From positions 12,102,713-12,166,712 of the forward strand of contig OX621240.1 of NCBI GenBank assembly GCA_951640165.1: a stretch of 64,000 bases of DNA, written 5' to 3'. This DNA comes from Pseudoips prasinana (Eukaryota; Arthropoda; Insecta; Lepidoptera; Nolidae). Position 1 is the first letter of the stretch, and each line of letters starts with the position of its first letter. The notes beneath the pieces are model-generated. The model ran no database searches. It had not been told where the DNA came from and saw nothing but the letters and a program-made list of their open reading frames with translations. Below are positions 21,047 to 33,054 of this stretch, piece by piece. The position numbers were made by a program, and so were the translations under genes.

Positions 21047-22050
21047 TTATGTTTTAAATGTTTTTATTAAGGAATTTCTTCTGAAAGGTAGAGGTACTTC
21101 CCCAGTCGGGCTCTTTGAGCACTGTGCCCTATCGCATCTAAAGTATCTGTAGTATTATATATGCATAATATTAACATTAAATGTGAAAGTTAATTAGTTA
21201 TAGTTATGATATGTATAGTAACCACATTTTCAGCAAAAAAAACATTATGAAAGCAAATAACTAATAAAGCCTACTTAATATTAATTCTGTTGGGAAAATA
21301 TCAATTGTGTTTTACATGTAAGCGACATTAGAACATATGCTCATAAATTAAGTTCCTAATAAAAAAGTTGATATTTATGGGAATGATTTGACAATTAACA
21401 AAATAATTATTGAGTAAATTTGGTTTTAAATATATATTTTACTATTTGCTGTTTTAGAACCATATGTATATAGGTTCTTATTTAAATACATTAAAACGTG
21501 AAACATAGTTAAAAAAAATCTATCGAACCAGATTTAGATGCAAAAAACGTACATCAATTGTTGTAAGCATTTGGAAGCAAACAAGTCTCAGACACAGACA
21601 TTGTGTAAGGAGTTCGAAAAGTAAGGTTACAGAACCGAATAGATATTCTAATATAATGTTAGTTTCGTTATAAAGTAGTCAGTTCATTGTTTTGTGCACC
21701 CCACGTATTAACCCTTCCAATTATACTAATTTGTTTCAGAGTGGGGTCAACACCGCAGTTCAAGGGTGCGGCCACAACATTGTAAATACAACTTGGTAAT
21801 TATACCTTACTCGTATCAATTACAAATAAAATAAATAGGAAGTTTGATATTTGACAAATCGAATTCATAAATAAATAGCATTATGTTAGTATGCGTACTA
21901 TTGGGAGTTACTGGGTACGAAAAGCCATCCGTCTTTCTAAGTAATAAAATATGTTGTGTAGTTTGTTTTTTTGCGAATCTAATAAAAAGAAAGTATTATA
22001 AGGTTAGTATTGTCCATTAGTCTACATACCAGCCCATCACTATGTAAAAT
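21047..22050. other. unannotated AT-rich stretch
   Basis: I see no gene or known repeat in about 1 kb. Confidence 0.4.
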
Positions 22051-22054
22051 ACAA

Positions 22055-22255
22055 GCAGAAAAAAAGAAAAGATAAAGGCATAAATTCTAAGAAAGAAATT
22101 TTTGGGTTTTAGTACAGATCTCTCTAGCAGCGTTGCTAGAGAAAACCGCAGATTATCTAGAGTAAGGTACAGCTGGCGAGGATCGCTTTGGCCACTTAAC
22201 CCTTGATCTTAGATCCCCTGCCAGTAGTCACACACTCTTGAAGAATTCTACATTT
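22055..22255 (-). mobile_element. diverged copy of the 15927 TIR element
   Basis: It shares GGCGAGGATCGCTTTGGCC and the CTAGAGAAAACCGCAGATTA region with the reverse complement of the 15927 element. The terminal inverted repeats are decayed. Confidence 0.6.
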
Positions 22256-22479
22256 TTACTACAACGGCTCCCTGAGCTTTGGGCCGAACTCCAGAAGGAT
22301 GCCCTCAGGTATTTGTCAGTTAATTTAAACTACTAGTTGAGAGCCTTCTGCGTTCGTCAACAGTTCGATGTCTTTCATTTTAATATAATGTAACTAAATT
22401 TAAAAATAGTAGTTTAGTAACTTGCTAATTATTTAAGGATTTCGTAACATTTTCATTCGGACGGGTGACTGTAAAAATC

Positions 22480-22592
22480 TTGTTTTTCTTTAAATATCGT
22501 TTACTACTTTACATATTTTTGTACTGCATTGTGACCTTGACAAGTGCAAGTGTATGTTAATACCCAAGATCTGAATAAATTTTAGTTAAACT
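22480..22592 (+). mobile_element. LINE 3' tail (family L-tail 2)
   Basis: TTGTACTGCATTGTGACCTT, GACAAGTGCAAGTGTATGTT and AATACCCAAGATCTGAATAA match the minus-strand tail at 10954. The element may reach upstream to about 22265 but I see no coding there. Confidence 0.65.
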
Positions 22593-22624
22593 AGGCATGC
22601 AAAACCATCCCTCCTTCTTTTCAC

Positions 22625-22915
22625 TCAGTCAAAACTGCCTAATTTTTTAAAATGATCTCTACATGATTCGTACCGAGGTATTTTAACTATGGTTCTTATC
22701 GCACGTTTTTGCAGTACGAAGGCTCTTTGTGAGTTATAACTATAACTATTCCCCCAGAACATGATACTGTACCTTAATTTAGATTCAACAAGAGCATGGT
22801 AAACAGCCTTTAAATGCTTTTTATCTATTTCATCCCTGAGACTCCTGAGTGCATAACAAGCCCAGGACAAAGTTGATTCAATTTTGGAAAACTCTTCTTT
22901 CCAATTTTTTTATGA
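22625..22915 (-). pseudogene. LINE reverse transcriptase C-terminal remnant
   Basis: The minus-strand frame reads SWACYALRSLRDEIDKKHLK, then VESKLRYSIMFWGNSY and LQKRAIRTIVKIPRYESCRD, then FKKLG. This is the thumb/connection part of a Jockey-type LINE reverse transcriptase. The YADD part is absent and the frame stops at a TCA-derived stop near 22625, where a plus-strand LINE tail lies just beyond. It is non-functional. Confidence 0.85.
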
Positions 22916-22919
22916 ATCT

Positions 22920-24165
22920 ATACGAATGCCAAGGAAGGTTACATTGTTTACTAAATTAATCTTGTCACATCTCAAATAAATATTCATGTAATCTTTGTTA
23001 CGAGAAGTTGTCTTAAAATGTAATATGTTTGTTTACCTTAGTTGGGACACCCACATGTGCAATTATGTGCAGTCGGTTATTCCTTTGTGTGCTTGGCCGC
23101 CATTAATTTGTCTTAAACTATTATCATACTATCTGTGTGCTCAAAAATATTTTAGCACAAGGATATTAATTAATTATTAATTAATTTAATTATTTTTTCT
23201 AGTAGGATGTTAGTCAGGCAATTTGTAAATGAGATTTGCTGCTAAAAACGTCTGTATCTTAACGCCCAGAGCGAAAACCCTGGTTTTGCTAGTAAGTACA
23301 GTTTTCATTAGCAAAACCGGAATCATTTATGATTTCCCAATTTTGTACTTTTATTTATATTTTTACTTTACTAACATAAAATAATAGTAAGAAATATCAA
23401 TAAAATACAATAATTTACCTTTTTATTCGAAAATTGTTCCGTAATGTTTGTAAAAAAAGATTATCTATAGAACGCTTAGGTACGCTCTTGGATTTTATGA
23501 GGTCCGAATTTCCTCGTAATTTTCCGGTGAAACAGTGAAAACTGGGTTATTTTTTTAGCGTCGTCTTTAAAAAGAAAATTACGATACACAAAATAACTTA
23601 TTTAAATGTCATTAAATTTCGTTCGTGTGAAAGGCCAGGGCATTTTTAGAGCTGTCAAAATAGTCAATTTGATTATCTAGAGCGTCTAAATAAAGTATTA
23701 CAGAAATAAGGTCTTATTTTTCCTTATTAGATTTTCTTATGAAAACATATTAATATTTTATATATACTTTTATAAAATAAAAATGTAATTATATTAAGTC
23801 TGTTGAAAGTTGATTCCGACATAATTGAGTTTTCATTGGATTAAATATAAGAAACTCTATTAGATTATTCACGAGCCCTTATCCGTGACGATTAAAAAGA
23901 TAAATTAGTTTCAGCTATGGAGAATCTACAGAATTTATAGTAATAATTTGCATTAAGTACGTAAAGCTTTTGGTTCTGAGCGTGATCTCTTCCCAGTTGT
24001 GTTAGATAGCCAGCCCGTTGAATTTTGAGAATACACCTGTATTTGCGCAATTACTGTCCCGTATAGGTCTTTTTTAAGGCAATGCCCACATTACTGAAAT
24101 AAATCAAGGCTTATTTTCACTAAAGCCGCCTTTGCCTTCATCTCAGACACTTTAAAACTATAGTA
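22920..24165. other. unannotated AT-rich stretch
   Basis: The first ~100 bp may continue the minus-strand LINE. The rest has no recognisable gene or repeat. Confidence 0.4.
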
Positions 24166-24169
24166 ATAA

Positions 24170-24416
24170 TATTATCCAGGGACATCATTCACACACGGCC
24201 ATCTGATGCCAATATAAGCAGAGCTTTTATGATGCAAAGCAGATAAGTGGTTTACTATATATAATATATTTTTTTGTAAATATATACTTATACAGATAAT
24301 TACACCCAGACTCAGGACAAACAGACATGTTCATGCCCACAAATATCTGTCCTGGGCGGGAATTAAACCCACGACCTGGGGCGTGAAAAGCAAGCATTTG
24401 CCAACCGCACCAACAG
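24170..24416 (-). mobile_element. SINE family B
   Basis: Minus strand: CTTTTCACGCCCCAGGTCGT, GGGTTTAATTCCCGCC, TCCTGAGTCTGGGTGTAATT and a TGTCCCTGGATAAT end. A diverged SINE-C-like piece follows at 24440-24500. Confidence 0.8.
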
Positions 24417-24439
24417 TTATAAACGGACGCAAAGCACTT

Positions 24440-24500
24440 TCAGACTCAGAACAATTCTATGTGGGTCACACAAATAGTTGTCTTGTGCGGGAATGAAACT
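24440..24500 (-). mobile_element. SINE family C-like fragment
   Basis: GACTCAGAACAATTCTATGT, GGGTCACACAAATAGTTGTC and GTGCGGGAATGAAAC match the minus strand of the SINE-C body and B box, with the head decayed. Confidence 0.5.
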
Positions 24501-25045
24501 ATTAACACGTAGTAGTGAGGGCACACACCTGAGCCGACTACACAAGTACAGGTGACCTGTATTTGGCTAGTTTCTTAACCAGTTAATTAACAGAAGATTA
24601 TTTACAGAGGCACTATTAACAGTTTGCGTTAGTATACTATTACGCACTCGTAGGTTTTTCACATTAAGACTCCGATATGTTTTCCACACACAATATTTAA
24701 TCGAACAGAGTAACGTTCATATATAGTCATATTAAATAAAAACATAGTCAGGCTTACGAACCCCGCAGCGTCTTTTATCTATGACGACATGAAAGTTGCA
24801 GTTCGGAAACGTATAAAGGCAAGACAAGGGACATTAAGAATCGATAATAAGAATCGATTAAATTAATGCATGAATAATGTGATTGTTATGAGCGTTAATT
24901 GTTATTTATATTTTTTGTTGTTAATTGTTAAATTTTTCTGTTTCACTTACATTTCATCATAATAATAATCTTAAAGTGTAGCTATGTACCTGTAATGTTG
25001 TATCAATCCAGGATTTTTTCTTAGCTTGTAAGTATTATAATGTAA
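24501..25045. other. unannotated stretch
   Basis: No gene or recognised repeat. Confidence 0.4.
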
Positions 25046-25049
25046 ATTC

Positions 25050-25146
25050 GTCTGGTATCACGCTTCCAGTACCTACTCGCCCTATCGGAAGATCAGCACT
25101 GCAGAAATGCAGTACTAGCTGAGATAGGGCCATTTTTCATACCAGT
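25050..25146. repeat. fold-back structure, ~97 bp
   Basis: CTGGTAT at the left pairs with ATACCAG at the right. CCCTATC pairs with GATAGGG and GCACTGCA with TGCAGT around a GAAA loop. It could be a small MITE or a structured RNA. Confidence 0.55.
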
Positions 25147-25149
25147 ACG

Positions 25150-25775
25150 GATAAAATTAATAATGATTAAAATGTATAGGTACCACATTAAATGCATTTT
25201 CCGTATGTGTAATGAAAATAAAATTATTCCTTTCTTTCTAATTGCGAATCGTAACAAGGAATGCCTCTTTACTAAACTCCTACCCTATTTATATTATTAT
25301 CCGATAAGCAATTGAGAGTCTTATATCCATTAATAATAGTTTTAATATCTAAAATTATTATAGAATTACTATAATAATTGGTACACTGCTAATCACTGAT
25401 GAAATAAATAATCACAATGTAATTATAATATAGCAACTACGTCATAACCGTTGCGCGGCAATTGAGTATTTGATAACAATAATGATTCTTTAGTACACAA
25501 TACGTTGCTTGGAAACTCAGTACAAGGCGAGTTCGTGTCTCTACACGTACATAATGCGTTGTTACCGTTCAATTTTCATCAACTAAATAGACAGGCCTAA
25601 TGAAAGAGAATGTTACCAAAGAGGACTCTCTAAGAGTTGATTCAATGCCTGTACGTAGTCGCATCTAGTTAGTAATTTGTTTACGCTACAGTCACAGTAG
25701 CTTCGGATTTGAACCGAATGCCAACTGCTATATGCGATGTTGTGAACAGGAAACTATGAATTTCCTATAGAAGGG
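25150..25775. other. unannotated stretch
   Basis: No gene or recognised repeat. Confidence 0.4.
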
Positions 25776-25777
25776 CG

Positions 25778-26110
25778 AATTGGATCCGGTGGCAGCATTA
25801 AAGCGCGACCGTCGTTATTAAAACAAGGTCCGTCTTAATAATAATACCTTAATATAGACAGAACCATTGACAATATGTAATAAAAATATTAGACTTAAAC
25901 TAGATAATTAAACATAATCTCTTAACAATAACTTGATACGAGCTAGCTAAATATCATTGCTATAATAAAATAAATTTCATAAATATTTTCATACAATGTA
26001 CTAGAAATAATAATGTATACAACTATATTACTACAAACATGTTCTGACTATTTACAAGCGCTTTTTAAAAGTCTACGTGAATAAAAACCTTTTTTTATTT
26101 TATTTATTTA
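25778..26110 (+). mobile_element. LINE 3' end (family L-tail 1)
   Basis: It begins inside the coding tail (GAATTGGATCCGGTGGCAGC, ending CGTCGTTATTAA), then has the same 3' UTR as at 2220-2527 down to AATAAAAACCTTTTTTTATT. More 5'-truncated than the 2058 copy. Confidence 0.8.
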
Positions 26111-26193
26111 TAAGCGAAGTAAAGGAATCAAAACTTCAAAATTAAATGGAAGCATACCTTACTTTTGGTTGTTCTTATCAGTTTTATTATATA

Positions 26194-26307
26194 CTAGCTA
26201 TGCCCCGCGGTATCACCCGCGTTAAAGTAGTTTTGGCGTAAAAGAGTAACAAACATACATCCATACATCTTAACTCACAATCTTTTGCATTTATAATATT
26301 AGTAGGA
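26194..26307 (-). mobile_element. Helitron-like element, internally deleted (114 bp)
   Basis: Minus strand: A^TCCTACTAATATTATAAATG start and CCGCGGGGCATAGCTAG end next to a T. The middle has been lost relative to the 182-bp copies. Confidence 0.75.
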
Positions 26308-26399
26308 TGTGTACCTCTAGCGGTTTTGGCAGTGCACGCCGGAATAGCTCGCAGATGGTAAATTTTTTCCTACTTACTTGACTCTTATCGTCATATTTT

Positions 26400-26569
26400 G
26401 GACAATTCACACAATATCTTTATAAATTGTAGCCTATGTGTTATTCTGATATATAAGCTAAATTATTGTAAAGTTTCATTGAAATCCATTCATTAGTTTT
26501 TACGTGAAAGAGTAACAACCATCCATCCATCCATACTTACAAAGTTTCGCGTTTTTAATGTTAATAGGA
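26400..26569 (-). mobile_element. Helitron-like element, 5' part
   Basis: The minus strand starts TCCTATTAACATTAAAAACG, then GTATGGATGGATGGATGG and AATTTATAGCC-like body. The CTAG end and hairpin are missing. Confidence 0.6.
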
Positions 26570-26684
26570 TAATACTGAAATACTTGACTGCAAGTCTGGT
26601 TTCCAGCCTAGAAAGAATAACAGGGTCACCCCATACCATTCCGTGGGTGTAAAAACGGCGACTAAGGGCCACCAGGTAGACGGA

Positions 26685-26835
26685 CAGCAGCGCCACCTGT
26701 CTACCATAGCTACCACCTAACTGTGGTCGCCAACTCGCATGCCAAGTGCGGTGACTACGGCAAACCCCTCAAAATGGTAACGTTATAGAAACCTTTGCAG
26801 GCGACTTATGCCCAGCAGTGGACGATATCAGGTTG
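26685..26835 (+). repeat. dispersed repeat R2 (retroposon-like)
   Basis: CATGCCAAGTGCGGTGACTA, CGGCAAACCCCTCAAAATGG, GTTATAGAAACCTTTGCAGG and GCCCAGCAGTGGACGATATC recur at 57220-57340 and 57595-57745. I take it to be part of the 3' end of a retroposon. Confidence 0.6.
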
Positions 26836-27479
26836 TTAAGAATCTGGGTGTACTGGGTTTTTGTCTCTATCAATTATATAGTTTGCAAAGTACCCCCGAT
26901 ACAGGGATTAATTTACCAATTGTTGGGGTATCAATATACAAAAAAAAATCGATTCTAATTTTAAAAATGATGTCACCATTAATGTCATAAATCCATGTTT
27001 TGCGGAAGACTGGGAAGTACCTCAGATACCTTACAGATTACATTTGAAGTAACAGCATGCATTATAATAAAATAATATTTTTTTATCAAGAAAAAATGTG
27101 TCAGTACAAATTCAATATCAGTACAAAATAATGTTCTAATGCTGTCATCTCTACGAGTACACTTTGCCGGGAAGGTTCTCAAATCATATAGCAAATTATA
27201 TTACAAAGTAACCAGCACCAGGTGAGTACCCTCTGGCATTGGTTACTTAATTTAGGTGGTTACTGACTTAGGAGAGGGTTTGATATTGAGGGTTTGATTG
27301 AGAGCTTTTGTGCTACTGTCACTCTACATTAGTAGGCGAAGATGCAGCTTGTTTGTGTGGATTTATTGTGGAATTTGTGGAAATATTTTATCGGCAAGAT
27401 GTTAAGTATGATACATTTCTGTACAGATATTAAAGTATTTCTCATAATCCTTATCCACCATTTGTCTTTTCGATATACT
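26836..27479. other. unannotated stretch
   Basis: No gene or recognised repeat. Confidence 0.4.
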
Positions 27480-27730
27480 TACTTGTCAAAAAAATTCTCA
27501 GCATCAGCCCAAAGTTGGCGGTATTATAACCCCGTGCCTCGTAGAAGCCGTCGGTCCTGTACCTGACCTCTTTCCGGTCGTGTTGCCCAATCATTCGTCC
27601 CATCGGATCATGAAAGTGATGGAATAGAAAGTGCTCCTGTGTTTGCGCACACACTTGAGCACTATAATATGTCCCGTGCAGATGGCTAATCTCTATTGAG
27701 ACAGGCCGCCGTGGCCAAAATTCTAGCAAA
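27480..27730 (+). mobile_element. SINE family D, 5'-truncated
   Basis: It carries TTCTCAGCATCAGCCCAAAG, TGACCTCTTTCCGGTCGTGT, TCCCATCGGATCATGAAAGT and GTGTTTGCGCACACACTTG, ending GAGACAGGCCGCCGTGGCC. The tRNA-like head is missing. Confidence 0.8.
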
Positions 27731-27900
27731 ACTATACATGCAGTATCAGTTCAGATTTAAAGATGGCTATATTAAACGCCCGTGCCTCAGAGGGCACCTA
27801 ACACTCGGTCGCCTGCAGCTGATTTCTTCCCAGTCAGAGCAGTCAAAGCCGTCTGATCGGATTATATTTGTGAGAAAACAAAAAGTGAACTTACATTTAT

Positions 27901-28040
27901 GTACAGAAGCCAGCACATAGAGCTACTCCGATCTGTCAAATTTCCCAATTGAAAGTGAACCTTATGCTTTTGTGATAAAGTTGAAAATCTATAAAAGAAA
28001 TTTGACAGATTGGGGTAGCTGGATGTGCTGGCATCTGTAC
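27901..28040 (+). mobile_element. GTAC-MITE copy 3, 140 bp
   Basis: Ends GTACAGAAGCCAGCACAT and GATGTGCTGGCATCTGTAC. Same orientation and core as the 6883 copy. Confidence 0.85.
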
Positions 28041-28065
28041 CTACTCCTACACTACCATTCGTCCT

Positions 28066-28222
28066 GCATTTTCCGTTAGTCTCCAATATAATTGGCTGCC
28101 GCGGTGCCGTAACCTAAATACGGTGGTAAGAAAAACGCTCCGTGATTTCGCTCACGGCAACTGAAAAATATCCGCGTTCCATATGTTTTGGGACAACCTT
28201 TATATATAAATACTTGGTCAGA
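28066..28222 (+). repeat. direct duplication, left copy
   Basis: It starts TCGTCCTGCATT, contains TAATTGGCTGCCGCGGTG and AAACGCTCCGTGATTTCGCT, and ends ATAAATACTTGGTCAG. It matches 28553-28714 with about 90% identity by eye. Confidence 0.85.
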
Positions 28223-28255
28223 TATGTCTGCATCTGTACCTACTTCGAAACTACC
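28223..28255 (+). repeat. partial repeat of the MITE right flank
   Basis: GCATCTGTACCTACTTCGAA and ACTACCATT repeat the 3' end and right flank of the 27901 MITE (28030-28065). Confidence 0.6.
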
Positions 28256-28552
28256 ATTTCAAATTTCTAAATATCAAAAAATGTATTTATTTTCTCTTCA
28301 CAAAGAATAGGGTTATCTAGAATCTAGTGACAATTTCATAATGATATGACAATACTGCCAAGCTAGAACCCAACTTTGTGAGAGACTGGTGCCTGATGTA
28401 GGTTTACGAGAAACCTGAATTCCAGGTCAACGCGGTTTGATTTCGTAACAAGGCGAACTTAATATGAATGTTTGTAATAAACTAGATTGATAAGAGCGAA
28501 TAATAAATTAGCGAACTAAATAATATATATGTTATCGTTGGATTATATATAT

Positions 28553-28714
28553 TCGTCCTGCATTGTCCGTTAGTCTCCATTATAATTGGCTGCCGCGGTG
28601 TCGTAACCTAAATATGGTGATAAGAAAAACGCTCCGTGATTTCGCTGACGGCAACTGCAAAATATCCGCGTTCCAAATGTTTTGAGATAACCTTCATACA
28701 TAAATACTTGGTCA
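28553..28714 (+). repeat. direct duplication, right copy
   Basis: Second copy of the 28066 segment, here without the preceding MITE. Differences are mostly single transitions. Confidence 0.85.
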
Positions 28715-29184
28715 GTTACGTTCATGGAAGAATTAATTATAGCACATAACGCTTTTATAAATACTAAATAATATATCTTAAATGTAAGTAGTATCAAATA
28801 TAAAAGTCCTACTACATTCTAATGCTATCGCTTTCCTATACGATGTCATAAATTTAAGTAACATCATTCGAACGTAGATCAACAGCAACCTTGTTCAGAA
28901 ATCCTACCGCATTTGGGAGCTTTTTCGTTCAAATTTACGAGCGAAATAACTACACAAACCAAACGTAGGTACACGTAACTGCTTTTGTCGTGTTTATTAA
29001 AAATGTTTGTATTGTTTGACAATAATAGGGATATGAGTGTTTTCGTTTCAATAGAAACCGGTGTTGGAGCAAACTTTTGTAGGAATAAATGAGCACATAA
29101 ATATTTATTAAATGTCAAGTTGTTTGTGTGTTTTGAGGTGGTTTCCCTGTACATATATTTATTCATATAGATTGTGGTTTATCC
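28715..29184. other. unannotated stretch
   Basis: No gene or recognised repeat. Confidence 0.4.
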
Positions 29185-29350
29185 TATGGTGTTTAGAATT
29201 TTCATTGGTTTTCTCTTTTCTCAAACCTAACAGAAATCAAATTACAATATTTATCTTCTGACTCCTCATAAGATAAATATTATAATTTGAGTTCTGTTAG
29301 GATTGTCTGTCGAGAAAAGGGAAAACCAATAAAAATTCTAAGCACCGTAA
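29185..29350. mobile_element. palindromic MITE, ~166 bp
   Basis: The left arm has GGTGTTTAGAATTTTCATTG and TTTTCTCTTTTCTC; the right arm pairs through GAGAAAAGGGAAAACC and CAATAAAAATTCTAAGCACC. Inner arms with CTAACAGAA and TTCTGTTAG and then AAATTACAATATTTATCTT also pair, giving arms of nearly 75 bp. Confidence 0.85.
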
Positions 29351-30230
29351 GCTAATAAGCCATAATCTTTATGAAGAAATATATATATGTACAGGGGCTG
29401 CGAAAATATAATTTGTACTGGCAGAACATTCCATGGACGGGCAGTTGGAATTCCTACTGAAACATTTAGCTATAAAATTGTAGCATACGCATTTTGAGCC
29501 CCAGATTTTCTAGTGTACGCATTGACAACGAGTGCGTTGAGTGAAGGAACTTAAAATTGAAGACGTAAGATAACCAAGACATTTAAAAGCTCACTTCTAT
29601 AAATACCGGGATGCCGCTGATGTAGCTGTAAAGCTAGAATTAATAGAGATAGATATTTGTAACCACAACGAATTTCAAAACAGATCTTTATGTTGAATAA
29701 GAATGAAAATTTTGTTTAGCTGATTTCAAAACGAAGGAGGTTATCAATTCATTATATGACTCTCTTTATGTATGTATATAGATATTATGTTATGCGATTT
29801 CTCCATTGTTCCTAAACTGATTTTGACTGTTTTTTATTCGAAAACTCTCACGTCCATTGGTCAAGCATATCGCATTTGCTAAATTAAATAGTTTACTTTT
29901 TATATAATAGATATGAGACAATATTTGTTATTCATTGCCTCTTTTGTAGCCTAGATGTTTTTATACGCGGTATGAATATTGTGGTGCGTTTGAAATGAAA
30001 TGATATGTCTTACCCAAATAGTTCTGTAATTTAAAACGTCTTTCCTGGGCCAGTATTCTTCAAAGTTATTCTAATACGGCTTAGGACAGTTTTTGGAAGA
30101 AGGATCTTGATTATCTTACAACCTTTTTGTATTGACGTTCTTCGTTTGTTGCTTCCGCTTAACGCAATAGTCAAAGGTAAAGTGTTCTGTTTTCGTGAAG
30201 TATTATGAATATACGTAGACTCACGCCTAT
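29351..30230. other. mostly unannotated stretch
   Basis: The only familiar motif is GATTTCAAAACGAAGGAGGT.. at about 29728, a common insect repeat end (compare about 43113). No gene recognised. Confidence 0.4.
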
Positions 30231-30400
30231 TTACCAGAGGGGTAGGCAGAGACAACGGATTTCATTTTTGTCACGGTCTATGTATACCTCCTTTGCCTCG
30301 TTTACTGTCATTATATTCTTCATACATGGTCGCCGTTTTAGGGTACTTCTGATCTGGCCTTTCTTGAGAACGTCTCCAATTTGGTCAGAGAATGTTCTAC
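30231..30400 (-). pseudogene. LINE ORF C-terminal remnant
   Basis: The minus strand reads [37 protein letters not shown] and YIDRDK. It matches the same domain at 47600-47760 (plus strand). The N-terminal RWFGHLERM part and the rest of the reverse transcriptase are absent. It is a short dead fragment. Confidence 0.8.
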
Positions 30401-30973
30401 AAGGTCTTAAACATAAGGTCATTACTTAATCCATAAATCTAAGGGTTTTGACTATATGGTTATGAAGCTATATAAAAAAATTGTAACCCGCATATAAGGA
30501 CTTAAATGACGATAAGGAGTTAGTGTGACTTGTAGACTTCTTTGGTAGTCAAAAACCAAAAGTAATGTTTATTTTCCCTACAGCCTGGAGAGAAAAGAAA
30601 AATTTAAATGACTTCGTCGTTACTAAAGTAGGTTTTGCAAAAATAAATTTAGTTTTGTATGAATTGCTTGAATTTTTCTTGAAATTATTATGCTATGTAC
30701 AAAATATCAAAATAAAACACAGTATTTGGCGCTGAGTAAGAAATTTCTAGTTAAATTATGACTGGTAGCAAAAGTCGTTCAGTTCTCTAGTTATGGCCAA
30801 CGAAGTTAATGAGAGTAGGCTAAGTGGTTTCTCTAGTACTTTCTAAACTGCTAAGAACCACAGATCAAGCGTAAAAACAACTTTGTTCGCACAACATACC
30901 TAGGTTTCAGCACCCAGTATTAATATGCTTTTAATTATAAGATTAGTGCATATGCGAGTCGAACCGTACTTAT

Positions 30974-31114
30974 GTACAGACGCCAGCACATCCAGCTACC
31001 CCAATCTGTCTAATTTCTTTTATTAATTTTCAACTTTATCGTATAAGCATAAGGTTCACTTTCTATTGGGGAAATTTGACAGATTGGGGTAGCTTGATGT
31101 GCTGGTGTCTGTAC
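30974..31114 (-). mobile_element. GTAC-MITE copy 4, 141 bp
   Basis: Ends GTACAGACGCCAGCACATCC and GATGTGCTGGTGTCTGTAC. The core GCATAAGGTTCACTTTC shows reverse orientation. Flanks tTAT / ATATg. Confidence 0.88.
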
Positions 31115-31482
31115 ATATGTACATAGAAATTATCGCACACCCTCAAACACCTCAATTAGAATATTATGTTGTAATCATAATACATGCACTGAATTTTTAA
31201 TTTGACATGTATATGCATTGTTATTTACTAAAATAGTTTCTGGGAATAAAGTTTATTTTTCTTAATTTCGTAATTGAATGATGGAATTTGTATAAATACA
31301 AATAAAACTGCGATTTTAAAAGTGTTATTACTTTGACTTATGGCCCATTTGAACAATAATATAACAATAATTTTCGTAATTTAAATTATTTTGGAATAAA
31401 AAATTACCAATATTAAAAATGATAAAAATCGATTCAGTAAACGATTCTGAACAAACTATTTTCAGGATGTGCGTTATAAATA
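31115..31482. other. unannotated AT-rich stretch
   Basis: No gene or recognised repeat. Confidence 0.4.
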
Positions 31483-31665
31483 AATAAAAATAAATAAAAA
31501 AGGTTTTTATTCACGTAGACTTTAAAAAAGCGCTTGTAAATAGTCAGAACATGTTTGTAGTAATATAGTTGTATACATTAGATATTATTTCTAGTAACAT
31601 AGATATTTAGGTACATCTTGTATGAAAACATTTATAAAATTTAATTAAGTTACATGTTGTATATA
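31483..31665 (-). mobile_element. LINE 3' tail (family L-tail 1)
   Basis: AAATAAAAAAGGTTTTTATT, CACGTAGACTTTAAAAAAGC and GTAATATAGTTGTATACATT match the reverse complement of 2340-2527. Only the distal 3' UTR is left. Confidence 0.85.
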
Positions 31666-33054
31666 CATTTAAAAACTGGGTCACCACGAGGTAAACGACT
31701 TTGTGACTTTGTTATGTCTTAAACTCCCTTAAAATATTTTTGGACCGAAGTTAACTGGTACAGATTGTCACGTAAGGAAATAGCGTTTTATGTCTTCGCG
31801 TGACGTTCTCTGACTCGCTGTCGCTTTTTGTCATTTACAGTGGTTGTGTGCTCGCAAACGGGCATTCTACGCACCCGAATATATAACCTCAATATTGAAA
31901 GAGTGGCAATTTCGTTTAAATTTGCTTCTGTCTATTTATTAATTAATATTCGTCACAAATTAGACGAATAATTCCCTGTGTCATGGAGTATTTAACAAAT
32001 ATGTAATTACACTCAAATCAAGCCAAGACCCAGAAAATCATTTTTTATAACTCAAATATGTATGAGTTCAACAAATAATTGTCTTGTTGGGATCGAACTC
32101 GTAACACGAGGATTTACGCAATACATATAGTACCTACGTGAGTTGTCTCATTATTGCAATGATTTCGTCCAAGTAGTTTATACTATATAATTATGTGTCA
32201 ATTTTCATTGAAATATAGATAACTATAATTATCTAAGTAGGTATATTATAATTTTAGCTCTATATAACTTTTCGTTTAAGAACAAATGACCTTGACGAAG
32301 AGTTAGAAGGACCCAATTAAACTTATTTCCCACTAGCATGAAATATTTTCTTTTCAAAGCATGTTTATTAACACAAACACTAACAATGTTCGCTTAAAGA
32401 GTGAGTACTATGTTTAATTTTCATTAATAAAGTTACAAGCATAAAACAAAGGCGAACAAATTACAAAACAAAAACTACAAAAGTAAGAGCCACATACACA
32501 TAAAAACGTAGAAAAATGTTTCAATTATCACAGTTAAAAGTGCTGAATAAACTCTTACAATAAAACATAATAAACACAATTGTCGTCCCAAGACCTACTT
32601 CATTGTTTACGACAAGAATACATTATAGTTCCCTTTTGTTACATGGAAAGGCTTTCTAAAACACTGAAGGTCAAAAAATATAAATACACTTTTTGTGGAA
32701 CTAGTTTTAGGGTTTAATTGGAGTAGAATTTAGAACACGAGAAATTTCTCGTATCTGGAAATACAAGTTTCAAATAAGGTGCCCAGTTTAAGTACAGTAT
32801 TCATGACGGGCCTCTTTTCCCTTATCAGAATGTTTGGATGTTATGCGTGGAATGGACGTACCTGCGTCCGTAGTGTTAATAAGGTCTAAACCCTTTTTAT
32901 TTAAGGAGGTAAGTAGGTATTGGTTACATGTTGGTTTCAGAAAGTTTGTATTTGTTTATACTTTTTTTTTGTTTGGGCCTTCGTTTTATATATTTTTAAA
33001 ACGTTTTTAGTAACGTCTGTTCAGAAACTATGTTATCAAAACGCGTGGTATGGT
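31666..33054. other. unannotated stretch
   Basis: About 1.4 kb without a recognisable gene. A diverged SINE-C-like minus-strand fragment may lie at 32035-32112 (GATCGAACTCGTAACACGAG). Confidence 0.4.

Noticed and set aside
22265..22920. Twin-priming inversion of a single LINE
   Set aside because: The plus-strand tail lies on the wrong side of the inverted reverse-transcriptase piece for twin priming; two separate insertions fit better.
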